DNA of 64,000 nt from Rathayibacter sp. SW19 (GTDB taxonomy: Bacteria > Actinomycetota > Actinomycetes > Actinomycetales > Microbacteriaceae), in the NCBI RefSeq assembly GCF_030866825.1, contig NZ_CP133020.1, positions 4,340,001 to 4,404,000 on the forward strand, in the 5' to 3' direction. The notes below the pieces were generated by a model. It worked only from the letters and a program-made list of their open reading frames with translations, ran no database searches and was not told the DNA's origin. The first letter of the stretch is position 1. Each line of letters opens with the position of its first letter. Shown here one piece after another: positions 7,952 to 16,365 of this stretch. A program made the position numbers and the translations under genes.

Positions 7952-8137
7952 TCACAAGCACGCGCCCGCGGTGTTGATCGGCCGCCAATACAAGCTGAGA
8001 TCGATGACGGCAGTCCGCGCGTCCAGCGGCTCGAGCGCAAGCTGTCCAGCACGCCACGCTGTTCCTTGCCTGCCGACAAGCCGAAACGCCGGTTCATCGA
8101 CACTGAAGGTATCCAAAATCGCAGGATTCGGGCGCAT
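7952..8137 (-). pseudogene. Truncated fragment resembling the N-terminus of TIGR02569-type proteins
   Basis: A 61-codon frame starts MRPNPAILDTF and contains FRLVGRQGTAWRAGQLALEPLD, which resembles the N-terminus of TIGR02569-type actinobacterial proteins (roughly 270 aa; usually GGQGTAWRAG..VLKP). After about 35 residues the resemblance ends and the frame stops, just ahead of the phosphotransferase gene at 7943. The start is still preceded by TACTAT-N6-ATG, a leaderless promoter pattern, so it may still be expressed and could now drive the downstream kinase. Family assignment is from memory of the motif only. Confidence 0.5.
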
Positions 8138-8329
8138 AGCACGATAGTACGGGAGCGATGCGCACGTGCTGCTGCCATGGCAGGGCCAACCCCAACCAAC
8201 CTGAATTTGGCTCGGTCTGCACAAGCCGATATCGGTGTCAGTTGTGCACATTCCGACTGGCCACATGGCTGCACGATTCGCGCCCTGGCAATCTCGTTGT
8301 AACGCGGAGACAATGGAGGGGTGTCGACC

Positions 8330-8533
8330 ATGAATGAGCCGCAGGTGTGGACCGTCATATGCGTGTTCGCTGCAAGCCTCATCGGCATGGTCACGATCGT
8401 CTCAACATTGTTCATCCACGTGTTGCGCAGCGAAATCGGCCGACTGGAAACGAACGTCGACGATCGATTCGACTCGCTCGACCGCAACCTGCAGGCGCTG
8501 ATGCGCCGCACCTTCGGCATTGATCGAGGCTGA
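8330..8533 (+). CDS. Small single-pass membrane protein with C-terminal coiled coil
   Basis: A 67-aa protein not assigned to a named family. One membrane helix (WTVICVFAASLIGMVTIVST) is followed by a charged heptad-like segment (EIGRLETNVDDRFDSLDRNL), so it is probably a membrane-anchored short coiled coil. The ATG at 8330 is chosen because ggagg lies 10 nt upstream; a GTG at 8321 in the same frame is too close to the SD. It lies directly before purL. Confidence 0.6.
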   Translation: MNEPQVWTVICVFAASLIGMVTIVSTLFIHVLRSEIGRLETNVDDRFDSLDRNLQALMRRTFGIDRG

Positions 8534-8612
8534 GCCTCCGCCGCCGTCGGTAGACTTGACTGGTTCGGCGCCCTCCCTCCTCCGGCGCCCAGTAGCCAAG
8601 GAGTCCCGCCGC

Positions 8613-10958
8613 GTGACCCAGCCCACGGCATCCGCATCATCCGTGAATGAGCAGATTCCAGACACCGTCGAAAACGCTCTCGCCACACCGGAAAAAGAGC
8701 AGCCCTATGCCGCGCTCGGCCTGAAGCCGGACGAATACGCACAGATCAAGACGATCCTCGGCCGCCGGCCGACCAGCGGCGAACTCGCCATGTACTCGGT
8801 GATGTGGAGCGAACACTGCTCGTACAAGAGCTCCAAAATGTATCTGCGCCAGTTCGGGCAGAAGGTCACCGAGGCCATGAAGCAGAACCTCATGGTCGGT
8901 ATGGGTGAGAACGCCGGCGTCGTGGATGTCGGTGAGGGCTGGGCCGTGACGTTCAAGGTCGAGAGCCACAACCATCCGTCGTACATCGAGCCGTTCCAGG
9001 GTGCCGCGACCGGTGTCGGCGGCATTGTGCGCGACATCATCTCGATGGGCGCACGCCCGGTCGCCGTCATGGACCAGCTGCGGTTCGGCAAGATCGACGA
9101 TCCCGACACCGCTCGCGTCGTGCACGGCGTCGTCTCGGGCATCTCGTTCTATGGCAATTGCCTCGGCCTGCCAAACATCGGCGGCGAGACCTATTTCGAC
9201 CCGGTGTATCAGGGCAACCCGCTCGTGAACGCGCTCAGTGTCGGCGTGCTGCGCCACGAAGATTTGCACCTCGCGAACGCCAGCGGCATCGGCAACAAGA
9301 TCGTGCTATTCGGTGCGCGCACCGGCGGCGACGGCATCGGCGGGGCATCCATTCTGGCGTCGGACACCTTCACCGCAACAGGCCCGACCAAGCGCCCCGC
9401 CGTTCAGGTCGGCGACCCGTTCGCCGAGAAGGTCCTGATCGAGTGCTGCCTCGAGCTGTTCCGCGACAAGGTCGTCGAAGGCATCCAGGACCTCGGGGCG
9501 GCCGGCATCAGCTGCGCGACGAGCGAACTCGCAGCCAACGGCGACGGCGGCATGTTCGTCGAACTCGACTCCGTGCTGCTGCGCGACCCGACCCTGACGG
9601 CCGAAGAGATCCTGATGTCCGAGTCGCAAGAGCGGATGATGGCCGTGGTCGCACCGGAGAAGCTCGACGCATTCCTTGCCATCACGGCCAAGTGGGATGT
9701 CGAAACCAGCGTGCTCGGCGAGGTGACGGACACCGGGCGGCTCGTCATCAACTGGCGCGGCGTCGAGATCGTCAACGTCGACCCGCGCACGGTTGCGGTC
9801 GACGGGCCTGTTTACGACCGTCCCGTCGCCTATCCGAGCTGGCTCGATGCGCTGCAGGCCGACTCGGCGTCGGCCCTGGAGCGACCGTCAGACAACGACA
9901 CCGAGGCGCTCCGCGAGCAGTTCCTCGCACTGCTCGGCAGCCCGAACCTGGCAGACAAGAGCTGGGTGACCAACCAGTACGACTACTACGTGGGCGGCAA
10001 CACGGCGCTGGCGTTCCCGGACGACGGCGGCATGATCCGCGTGGACGAGGCATCCGGTCTCGGATTCGCGATCGCGACAGATGCCAACGGCCGCTACTGC
10101 CAGCTCGACCCGAAACAGGGTGCTCGGCTTGCGCTTGCCGAGGCATATCGCAACGTCGCGGTGACCGGCGCCGTGCCGGTGGCCGTCACCGACTGCCTCA
10201 ACTTCGGCAGCCCGGAGAACCCCGAGGTGATGTGGCAGTTCGGCCAGGCCGTCGAGGGCCTCTCAGACGGATGCTTGGAGCTGGAGATTCCCGTCACCGG
10301 CGGCAACGTGTCGTTCTACAACCAGACGGGCGACACGCCGATCTTCCCGACGCCGGTTGTCGGCGTTCTCGGCGTGATCGATCACGTCGACCGTCGCATC
10401 CCGAGTGGGTGGCAAGACGCCGGTGACAACATCTACCTGCTCGGGGTCACCCGTGAGGAGCTCGACGGATCCGCCTGGGCCGGCACGATTCATGGGCACT
10501 TGGGTGGGCATCCGCCGATCGTCGACTTGGCCGAAGAGAAGCGTCTCGCCGGACTGCTGCACGCCGGCGCGACGGAGGCGTTGATCGTCTCCGCACACGA
10601 CCTCGCAGATGGCGGACTCGCGCAAGCCCTGGCGGAGTCGGTGCTACGGTTCGGTGTCGGCGCCCGCGTCTGGCTCGGCGAGATCATGGAGCGCGACGGC
10701 GTGGACGCCGCGACCGCCCTGTTCTCCGAGTCGGCCGGCCGGGTGATCGTGTCCGTGCCGCGTGAAGACGACGTGAAGTTCCGCGGCCTCTGCGAGGGCC
10801 GCGATTACCCGGTGCTGCGCATCGGCGTCACCGATGTCGAGATCGGCACCCAACCGGTGCTCGAGATTCAGGATGCCTTCACCGTCGGCCTCGAGGAACT
10901 CCGCGCCACCCACCGCGCAACGCTCGCCGAGCACTTCGGGCCTGTCGTCGGACACTAG
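8613..10958 (+). CDS. purL: Phosphoribosylformylglycinamidine synthase subunit PurL
   Basis: Synthetase subunit of FGAM synthase (small-type PurL, 781 aa), which works with PurQ and PurS: FGAR + ATP + NH3 to FGAM. The signature stretch VESHNHPSYIEPFQG with the catalytic His and the glycine-rich GAATGVGGIVRDIISMGARP are present; two AIRS-like halves are clear (the second starts near YDYYVGGNTALAFPDDGG). The GTG at 8613 is chosen for the SD aaggag 9 nt upstream; the frame is open upstream but overlaps the preceding gene. A TAGACT box at 8551-8556 may be the -10. The stop is 4 bp from the convergent Rieske gene. purS is not in the window. Confidence 0.97.
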   Translation: MTQPTASASSVNEQIPDTVENALATPEKEQPYAALGLKPDEYAQIKTILGRRPTSGELAMYSVMWSEHCSYKSSKMYLRQFGQKVTEAMKQNLMVGMGENAGVVDVGEGWAVTFKVESHNHPSYIEPFQGAATGVGGIVRDIISMGARPVAVMDQLRFGKIDDPDTARVVHGVVSGISFYGNCLGLPNIGGETYFDPVYQGNPLVNALSVGVLRHEDLHLANASGIGNKIVLFGARTGGDGIGGASILASDTFTATGPTKRPAVQVGDPFAEKVLIECCLELFRDKVVEGIQDLGAAGISCATSELAANGDGGMFVELDSVLLRDPTLTAEEILMSESQERMMAVVAPEKLDAFLAITAKWDVETSVLGEVTDTGRLVINWRGVEIVNVDPRTVAVDGPVYDRPVAYPSWLDALQADSASALERPSDNDTEALREQFLALLGSPNLADKSWVTNQYDYYVGGNTALAFPDDGGMIRVDEASGLGFAIATDANGRYCQLDPKQGARLALAEAYRNVAVTGAVPVAVTDCLNFGSPENPEVMWQFGQAVEGLSDGCLELEIPVTGGNVSFYNQTGDTPIFPTPVVGVLGVIDHVDRRIPSGWQDAGDNIYLLGVTREELDGSAWAGTIHGHLGGHPPIVDLAEEKRLAGLLHAGATEALIVSAHDLADGGLAQALAESVLRFGVGARVWLGEIMERDGVDAATALFSESAGRVIVSVPREDDVKFRGLCEGRDYPVLRIGVTDVEIGTQPVLEIQDAFTVGLEELRATHRATLAEHFGPVVGH

Positions 10959-10962
10959 CCGG

Positions 10963-11811
10963 TCAGGCGGCACGCACTTCTATCTGGCCGTCTCGCACGC
11001 GCGCGTCAAAGCGCGGCTGCGGGCTCGTGGCCGGTCCGCGCACGATGCCGCCGTCTTCCAGACGGAACACGCTGCCGTGCCACGGGCAGGTGACGCATCC
11101 GCCTTCGATCGCGCCCTCATCGAGAGGGCCTCCCATGTGGCTGCACGTAGCTGCCAGCACTGTGAGCCGATTCGCATGCCGATACAGCATGACCGGAACC
11201 CCATCCGCGTCAACGCGACGCGACTCATCTTCCGGCAACTCGGAGTCAGGCAGCACCGCGGTCCATTCTGCCGCGCCTTCTTGCCACGCGGTGCGATTGA
11301 CGTTCACTCCTCTCACAAAGCTGAGGTAGCCGCCGAGAAACCCGCCGGCGGTGAGTGCGGCGAACCCGGCCAGACCCAGCAATTTTCCGGCCCGTCGATT
11401 ACCGGTTGCTCGGGCGATCACCGAGACGGCGTACACGGCGACCGCGGTGCCGACGGCTGTTGCATGGATGAGGCCAACCCGGGTTTCCGGCCCGTAGGTG
11501 TCCGACCAGTCGTTCAGCCCTGCTGCGGCCGTCGGCGCTGCGGCGACGATGCCGGCCACCACGAGAATGTCGGCGGCTCGCTCGGTGTCCGGTCCGCCGA
11601 TCGTGTCGAGAAGTGTCGCCATACTCCACGCTCCGATCGGCAGATCGGTGAGCAGCGGATGCATCGGATGCCCGAGATACGTGCCGCTGAGCAGATTGCG
11701 GATCCATCGCGGTTTCACGCTACGACCGACGAAGTCGACGACCGGTTTGGCGTACCGGTCCAGCGCCTGGGCGCCCTCCACTCTGCGGATGATTGCGTGC
11801 AGCACGGTCAC
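10963..11811 (-). CDS. DUF2231 membrane domain fused to a Rieske [2Fe-2S] domain
   Basis: A 282-aa fusion. Residues about 40-175 form a DUF2231 membrane domain with the typical GHPMHPLLTDLPIGAW start and four hydrophobic helices. Residues about 185-282 form a Rieske domain with both cluster motifs, CSHMGGPL and CPWHGSVF, so a [2Fe-2S] cluster with 2 Cys/2 His ligands is expected. The N-terminus is cytoplasmic and the partner redox protein is unknown. The start is GTG at 11811 with the SD ggagg. It is a monocistronic gene convergent with purL. Confidence 0.9.
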   Translation of the reverse strand: MTVLHAIIRRVEGAQALDRYAKPVVDFVGRSVKPRWIRNLLSGTYLGHPMHPLLTDLPIGAWSMATLLDTIGGPDTERAADILVVAGIVAAAPTAAAGLNDWSDTYGPETRVGLIHATAVGTAVAVYAVSVIARATGNRRAGKLLGLAGFAALTAGGFLGGYLSFVRGVNVNRTAWQEGAAEWTAVLPDSELPEDESRRVDADGVPVMLYRHANRLTVLAATCSHMGGPLDEGAIEGGCVTCPWHGSVFRLEDGGIVRGPATSPQPRFDARVRDGQIEVRAA

Positions 11812-11899
11812 GACGCCTCCGATCGACGATGAACCCGCTTCTAAAAGGAGCGTGGATTAACTTTAGGCGGAGCGTCTCGTCACGTCAATGACGCGAACG

Positions 11900-12823
11900 C
11901 TACTCGAATGACATGCCCGTGTACTCCTCGGCCTTTCTCCAGAGCTCAGCCGCGACCTCCGGGTCGACGCTTGTGCGCGTCGGCTGCTGCAGTACGGGCT
12001 GCCCCTCGGTCAGCAAGCGCGGGCCGTAATACTGGCCGCCGACCGCGGCCGAGTCGACGGCAGCGCGCACGATAGGCCAGGCGCCACGGCTCTTCGATTG
12101 CGCCATCGGCGACAACAGGGCATCCACCGCGCGTTTGCCGCCGCTCGGCTCGTTTACGCCCTCAATGCGCTCGGTGAGTCCACCGATCGAATAACCCGGA
12201 TGCGCGACGATGCTCGCAACGTCGGCATCGGCGGCGCGCAGCCGCCGATCGAGCTCGAAGCCGAATGACTGAACCGCTATCTTCGAGTGTGCGTACGCGC
12301 GATTCGGCGTGTAGTGCGCGCGCAATTGCAGGTCGCCGATGCGAAAGTCGTACAGCCGCGTGACCATGCTGCCGAGCGACACGATTCGTGCGCCGGAGGT
12401 TCGCAGCAGCGCCGGCATCACCTGGGCCGCGAGCGCGAAATGCCCTAAGAAGTTCGTCGCCAGTACGAGCTCATTGCCGTCGCCGTTTGTGGTGCGTTCT
12501 GCCGGCGGATGCACCATACCGGCGTTCTCGATCAGCACATCGACCCGTTCCAGACCTCGGATGCGCGCGGCAGCTGCGCTCACTGACGTCAGGTCGGCGG
12601 TGTCCAGTGAGAGAAACTCGAGCTGTGCGGAAGGCACGCGGGCGTGGATGGCCGCGATTGCGGCATCCGCTCGCGTTTCATTGCGGCATGCGAGAATGAC
12701 GTGCGCGCCGGCGCCGGCCAGTTGCAGGCTCGTGAAGAAGCCGATTCCGGCGTTGGCGCCGGTGACGACGATAGTTCTGCCGTGCAGGCGCGGCAGTGCC
12801 GCCGGGTTCCACCGCGGGCTCAC
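11900..12823 (-). CDS. Short-chain dehydrogenase/reductase (retinol-dehydrogenase-like)
   Basis: A 307-aa Rossmann-fold NAD(P)-dependent oxidoreductase. The cofactor motif is TGANAGIG, the central motif is ENAG (Glu replaces the first Asn of NNAG), and the active site is YAHSK with an upstream Ser in SLGSM. The length and the C-terminal extension resemble the retinol dehydrogenase/WW-oxidoreductase-like branch. The GTG start overlaps the chorismate mutase stop by 4 bp, so the two are co-translated. The substrate is unknown. Confidence 0.9.
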   Translation of the reverse strand: MSPRWNPAALPRLHGRTIVVTGANAGIGFFTSLQLAGAGAHVILACRNETRADAAIAAIHARVPSAQLEFLSLDTADLTSVSAAAARIRGLERVDVLIENAGMVHPPAERTTNGDGNELVLATNFLGHFALAAQVMPALLRTSGARIVSLGSMVTRLYDFRIGDLQLRAHYTPNRAYAHSKIAVQSFGFELDRRLRAADADVASIVAHPGYSIGGLTERIEGVNEPSGGKRAVDALLSPMAQSKSRGAWPIVRAAVDSAAVGGQYYGPRLLTEGQPVLQQPTRTSVDPEVAAELWRKAEEYTGMSFE

Positions 12824-13170
12824 GCCGGCTTACCGCCAGACACGCGCCCCGGGGTGCGCTCGGCTGCCTCGACGTGATGGTGGATCACCTCGGCGACGAC
12901 GAAGTTGAACCACTTCTCTGCGAACTCCGGGTCGAGGTGGCTCGTCTCCGCAAGCCGACGAAGGCGTTGGATCTGCTCCCGCTCGCGTTCCGGGTCTGCT
13001 GGAGGCAGACCGTGCTCGGCCTTTAGCGTTCCGACGAACTGGGTGAATTTGAATCTCTCGGCCAGCATGTGCACCAGTGCTGCGTCGATATTGTCGATGC
13101 TTTCGCGGATGCTGTGCAGCTCGGCGAGCGCCGCCTCGGTGTCATTCATGGGGGTGTCGTGCGAAGCCAT
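12820..13170 (-). CDS. Chorismate mutase, AroQ type
   Basis: A 116-aa all-helical protein that converts chorismate to prephenate (Phe/Tyr synthesis). The family pattern is seen: ELHSIRESIDNIDAALVHML (helix 1 with the catalytic Arg), ERFKFTQFVGTLKAEHGLP (Lys of the active site), and PEREREQIQRLRRLAE. Short stand-alone AroQ chorismate mutases of this kind in actinobacteria may need DAHP synthase for full activity. The start at 13170 is preceded by TAGTGT-N6-ATG, so a leaderless transcript is likely. It heads a two-gene operon with the SDR. Confidence 0.9.
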   Translation of the reverse strand: MASHDTPMNDTEAALAELHSIRESIDNIDAALVHMLAERFKFTQFVGTLKAEHGLPPADPEREREQIQRLRRLAETSHLDPEFAEKWFNFVVAEVIHHHVEAAERTPGRVSGGKPA

Positions 13171-13615
13171 AGTGAGACACTACCCGTCACGCCGCACCCG
13201 CTGCGCCGATCACCCGGGTGAGTATGGGCCTCGTGGCCCTCAAACGCACCCAGACCAGGCCGATTCCCGCCGCAGCGCCGATTTGGGAGAGTCTACGATG
13301 CTACGGCGGCAATCAGCCGTTGAGGGCAGCCACGATGACCGCGGCACCGATGACGACGCGCGGCCAATGCGCCTTCGGCGCGCGGAGCAAACGGGTGCGG
13401 CCACAGCCCAATGATGGCGGCGTTGTTTTGACCATCGATGGTGGTGCCGAGGCAACCGATGTGTCATAAGCAGAGCGGCTCGGGCGTTATGAACGGCGAT
13501 GGTGGTGCCGAGGCAACCGTCGGTGACTGATTTGGGTCGGGGCTGTCGATTCCGTCTCGCTTGTTCGTCGTAGTGGTGTAAGAGCAAAATATCCACTATC
13601 TGAATGGAGAACCTG
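13171..13615. other. Intergenic stretch with probable gene debris
   Basis: No convincing gene. On the minus strand a 34-codon frame ending at 13187 (QIGAAAGIGLVWVRLRATRP...) and another ending near 13308 (PRVVIGAAVIVAALNG) look like C-terminal ends of membrane proteins, suggesting decayed transporter genes, but neither can be assigned. The 3' half holds a 22-bp direct repeat. Confidence 0.35.
13436..13518. repeat. 22-bp direct repeat, two copies 61 bp apart
   Basis: Identical 22-bp copies at 13436-13457 and 13497-13518; both contain GGTGGTGCCGAGGCAACC. They lie in non-coding DNA upstream of the YCII gene. The origin is unknown; a mobile-element relic or a regulatory pair is possible. Confidence 0.75.
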
Positions 13616-13972
13616 GTGGCTCAGTACGCAATCTTGATCTACGCGAAGAATCTCGCTGACACCGAAAAACCGACAACGGACGCAAGCCAGGCCCACGGTC
13701 GCTATGCAGACGAAGTCGTGGCGGCCGGTGCCATGGTCGCGGCGTTCGCACTGCGACCCGCCGACACGACAGCGACGTCGATTCGGGGCGACGTCGTGAC
13801 GGATGGGCCGTTCATCGATGCAAAGGAGGTGGTGGCCGGATTCTACGTGATCGAGGCTCACGACCTGGACGCGGCCCTAGAAATCGCGCGGCGGAATCCG
13901 ATCACTCAGCAGGGCGGCGGCGTCGAGGTGCGACCGGTCGACAGCGGCTTTATCGTGGATCGATCCGCCTAA
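13616..13972 (+). CDS. YCII-related (DGPF) domain protein, partner of the downstream sigma factor
   Basis: A 118-aa ferredoxin-like-fold YCII domain protein with the hallmark TDGPFIDAKEVVAGFYVIE. In many actinobacteria such DGPF proteins are encoded next to ECF sigma factors with a C-terminal extension (ECF42 type), as here: the sigma gene starts 3 bp after this stop. The GTG at 13616 is preferred (SD ggaga, 5 nt; the family begins AQYAILIY); an ATG at 13604 in the same frame overlaps that SD. The biochemical function is not known. Confidence 0.85.
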   Translation: MAQYAILIYAKNLADTEKPTTDASQAHGRYADEVVAAGAMVAAFALRPADTTATSIRGDVVTDGPFIDAKEVVAGFYVIEAHDLDAALEIARRNPITQQGGGVEVRPVDSGFIVDRSA

Positions 13973-13975
13973 CGG

Positions 13976-15253
13976 ATGACGGACGCAGCAGCCGTCCAGT
14001 CGGCAATTCGAGACGCGCATCGGCGCGGCTGGGCTCTGGTACTGGCCGCGACAGCCCGCGTCGCTCGGGACTTGGACCTAACCGAAGAATGCGTCCAAGA
14101 GGCCTATGCCTCGGCACTGGTTGCCTGGCTTCGGGATGGGATCCCGGACAACCCGTTAGCGTGGCTCACGACAACGGCCAAGCGGCGCGCCGTGGATGCT
14201 ATCCGGCGCGAGATGGTGCTGCGGTCGAAGCTGCCACTGCTGGTCGAACCCGAGAAATTGGTCGATGATGTTACGTCAAAAGAACCTGTCGAACCGGCCG
14301 CTGGCGTTCAAGATGAACGACTGCGGTTGATCTTCATGTGCTGCCACCCGGCGCTGGCGCAGGATGGCCAGCTGGCGCTGACGTTGAGGCTGGTGTGTGG
14401 GGTGTCTACCGCAGACATCGCGCGAGCGTTCCTGGTGTCTGAGCCGACGATGGCGGCGCGGATGACCCGGGCAAAGAAGAAGATCGTGTCGGCCCGCATC
14501 CCCTACCGCGTGCCGGGCTCCGCCGAACTGCCGGAAGGGTTGCGCGGAGTTCTCGGCGTCGTCTACCTGCTCTTCACCGCTGGATACACAGCGCCCACTG
14601 GTTCGTCGTTGATGCGCGCTGATCTTGTCGACCAAGCGCTTCACCTGGCCAGAATGCTGCGCGAGCTCATGCCCGACGAGCGGGAAGTCTGGGGGCTGCT
14701 CGGGTTGCTTCTCGCCACCGATGCACGACGTGCTACTCGAGTTGATGGTGACGGTCGGCTGCTACGGCTAAAGGATCAAGACCGATCGCTCTGGAATCAC
14801 AGTGCGATCGCCGAGGCGCGTGGCTTGATCATGGACGGGCTCCACGGAGGTCAACCGGGGCGTTACGTCTTACAAGCGGCGATCGCCTGCTTGTACGCCG
14901 AGGCCCCGACATACGGCCAGACCGACTGGCCGCAGATCGTGAACTTGTATGACGCCCTGATAGGTGTGTGGCCATCACCGGTCGTGGCATTGAACCGCAC
15001 GGTGGCGGTGGCGATGGCGTTTGGACCGGCGAATGCACTGGCTGAGCTCGAGGAGCTGGAGCGGGATTCGCGGCTTGCCGGATATCAATACTTACCGGCG
15101 ATCAAAGCCGACCTGCTGCACCGGCTTGGCCGCGACGACGACGCCCTGATCGCCTACCGACGGGCACTTGAACTAACCGAGAATGAAGTCGAGCGCGAGT
15201 TCCTGACCGATCGCATCACACGTGGAGGATACAGCCATTCGCACACTGGTTGA
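13976..15253 (+). CDS. RNA polymerase sigma factor, ECF42-like with C-terminal extension
   Basis: A 425-aa sigma-70-family protein. Region 2 (RRGWALVLAATARVARDLD ... AWLTTTAKRRAVDAIRRE) and region 4 (TLRLVCGVSTADIARAFLV) are clear; from about residue 190 a helical, TPR-like extension follows (YLLFTAGY, HLARMLRELMPDEREVWGLL, LNRTVAVAMAFGPANAL). This layout with a preceding DGPF gene fits the ECF42 group, for which the extension rather than an anti-sigma factor is thought to control activity. The stop overlaps a gene remnant at 15222. Confidence 0.9.
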   Translation: MTDAAAVQSAIRDAHRRGWALVLAATARVARDLDLTEECVQEAYASALVAWLRDGIPDNPLAWLTTTAKRRAVDAIRREMVLRSKLPLLVEPEKLVDDVTSKEPVEPAAGVQDERLRLIFMCCHPALAQDGQLALTLRLVCGVSTADIARAFLVSEPTMAARMTRAKKKIVSARIPYRVPGSAELPEGLRGVLGVVYLLFTAGYTAPTGSSLMRADLVDQALHLARMLRELMPDEREVWGLLGLLLATDARRATRVDGDGRLLRLKDQDRSLWNHSAIAEARGLIMDGLHGGQPGRYVLQAAIACLYAEAPTYGQTDWPQIVNLYDALIGVWPSPVVALNRTVAVAMAFGPANALAELEELERDSRLAGYQYLPAIKADLLHRLGRDDDALIAYRRALELTENEVEREFLTDRITRGGYSHSHTG

Positions 15254-15341
15254 GAACCGCGAACTTGTGCAGTCACTACGCTGGCACGACAGCTGGTTGT
15301 GGTTCACGGACTGGGTCGCCGACGACTGGCCGCCGCGTCAG
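15222..15341 (+). pseudogene. Possible N-terminal remnant of an SMP-30/gluconolactonase-like gene
   Basis: A GTG-initiated frame reads RTLVENRELVQSLRWHDSWL followed by WFTDW, which resembles the conserved beginning of SMP-30/gluconolactonase beta-propellers (..PRWHDGRLWFSDW..). The resemblance stops after about 35 residues and the rest of the roughly 280-aa protein is absent. It overlaps the sigma gene's last 32 bp. Assignment is from motif memory only. Confidence 0.4.
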
Positions 15342-15403
15342 ACCGCGGTGCAATCTGTTCTACGCCGCCTTCATGCCGTGGTCGGATCGAGGCGCGCGAC
15401 GAG

Positions 15404-16267
15404 TCAGGCGCGACGCGCCGTCATGACGATCGCGCCGAGGTTGTCGCGGTACCGGCGGAACACGTTCCAGATCTCGGTGATTCGCGGAAGCACGGACGGA
15501 TGCGCGAGACACCGCGCCGTGAACATCGTCGAGCCCCACAAGCCCTCGTCAGAGAGGAAGGTCGGAATGTCGAGCAGCAGCATCTTGCCGGTCTCTTCGA
15601 AGTCGACCTCGAACCCGCTGTCCTCCAACTGCCGGCGCCACTCATCCGTCGTCAGCGGGCGTGCCAGCACGTGCAACACGCGGGTCAAGGTCGTCTCGAT
15701 GTCGTCCTTCGCCGACTCGGGCAGCGATTTCGGAGTCAGCAGTAGCTCGTGGATGCCGTACCGTCCGCCAGAGCGCAACAGGCGGGCTGCCTCCGCCACG
15801 GTTGCGACCTTGCGTTTGGCGGGCTCGAGGGTCAGCAACGCCTCGCCGTAGACGACGCTCGCGGCGCCGTCGGCGAGACTCGTCTTGTGTGCGGGCTCCA
15901 CCAAGCATCGCCGGGCCGCACCGGTCTCGTTGGCGTGGGTGAGCATCCGTTGCACGCGTGCCGCCTCGGCCGCGCCACGTTCGATCGCCGTGTAGCTGCG
16001 TGGATGCGCCGCGAGCGTGCGCTCCGTGGTCACCCCGAGGCCCGGCCACATGTCGACGACATCATCGTCGGGGCCGATCTGCAGGGCGTCAAGCATGTGC
16101 AGCGAGGGCGTCAGCCCACCGGGTCGCATGACTTTCTTACCGAGCCGGCCGAGCATCCAGTGCGCGGGCATCCGTGCGAGCGGAACTCCCTCGCCGAGCC
16201 GCGGTGCGTTGTCCTGCGTCGACGTGACAGCGGCCTGCCGAGTGTTGTACGAAGCGGATGCGGTCAT
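15404..16267 (-). CDS. Class I SAM-dependent methyltransferase behind an iron-box-like operator
   Basis: A 287-aa methyltransferase. SAM motif I is DVVDMWPGLGVTT, motif II/III are around SVVYGEALLTLEP and RLLRSGGRYGIHELLL, typical of small-molecule methyltransferases. The substrate is unknown. The ATG at 16267 is chosen so that the iron-box-like palindrome at 16273-16291 lies in the promoter; an in-frame ATG at 16285 lies inside that palindrome. The upstream lactonase gene is on the same strand 81 bp away. The iron-box suggests DtxR/IdeR-type repression under iron-replete conditions. Confidence 0.85.
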   Translation of the reverse strand: MTASASYNTRQAAVTSTQDNAPRLGEGVPLARMPAHWMLGRLGKKVMRPGGLTPSLHMLDALQIGPDDDVVDMWPGLGVTTERTLAAHPRSYTAIERGAAEAARVQRMLTHANETGAARRCLVEPAHKTSLADGAASVVYGEALLTLEPAKRKVATVAEAARLLRSGGRYGIHELLLTPKSLPESAKDDIETTLTRVLHVLARPLTTDEWRRQLEDSGFEVDFEETGKMLLLDIPTFLSDEGLWGSTMFTARCLAHPSVLPRITEIWNVFRRYRDNLGAIVMTARRA

Positions 16268-16272
16268 AGAAC

Positions 16273-16291
16273 TTAGTGTAGGCATACCTAA
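16273..16291. promoter_or_regulatory. Candidate DtxR/IdeR iron box
   Basis: The plus strand reads TTAGTGTAGGCATACCTAA. Read on the minus strand it matches the consensus TTAGGTTAGCCTAACCTAA at 15 of 19 positions, including both outer TTAG/CTAA halves. It lies immediately upstream of the methyltransferase start at 16267. Confidence 0.6.
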
Positions 16292-16365
16292 CCTTGATCA
16301 CCAAGAGGGTGCTCGGCTGTTGCCAGCCGCAGCGGATACCTCACCGCGTCTACGACGAAGCCGAA

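Noticed and set aside
9158..10426. 422-codon plus-strand frame inside purL
   Set aside because: Out-of-frame Arg-rich shadow of PurL.
13187..13308. LysE- or EamA-like transporter gene end
   Set aside because: Only 20-34 codons of generic hydrophobic sequence in two frames; noted as possible debris but not named.
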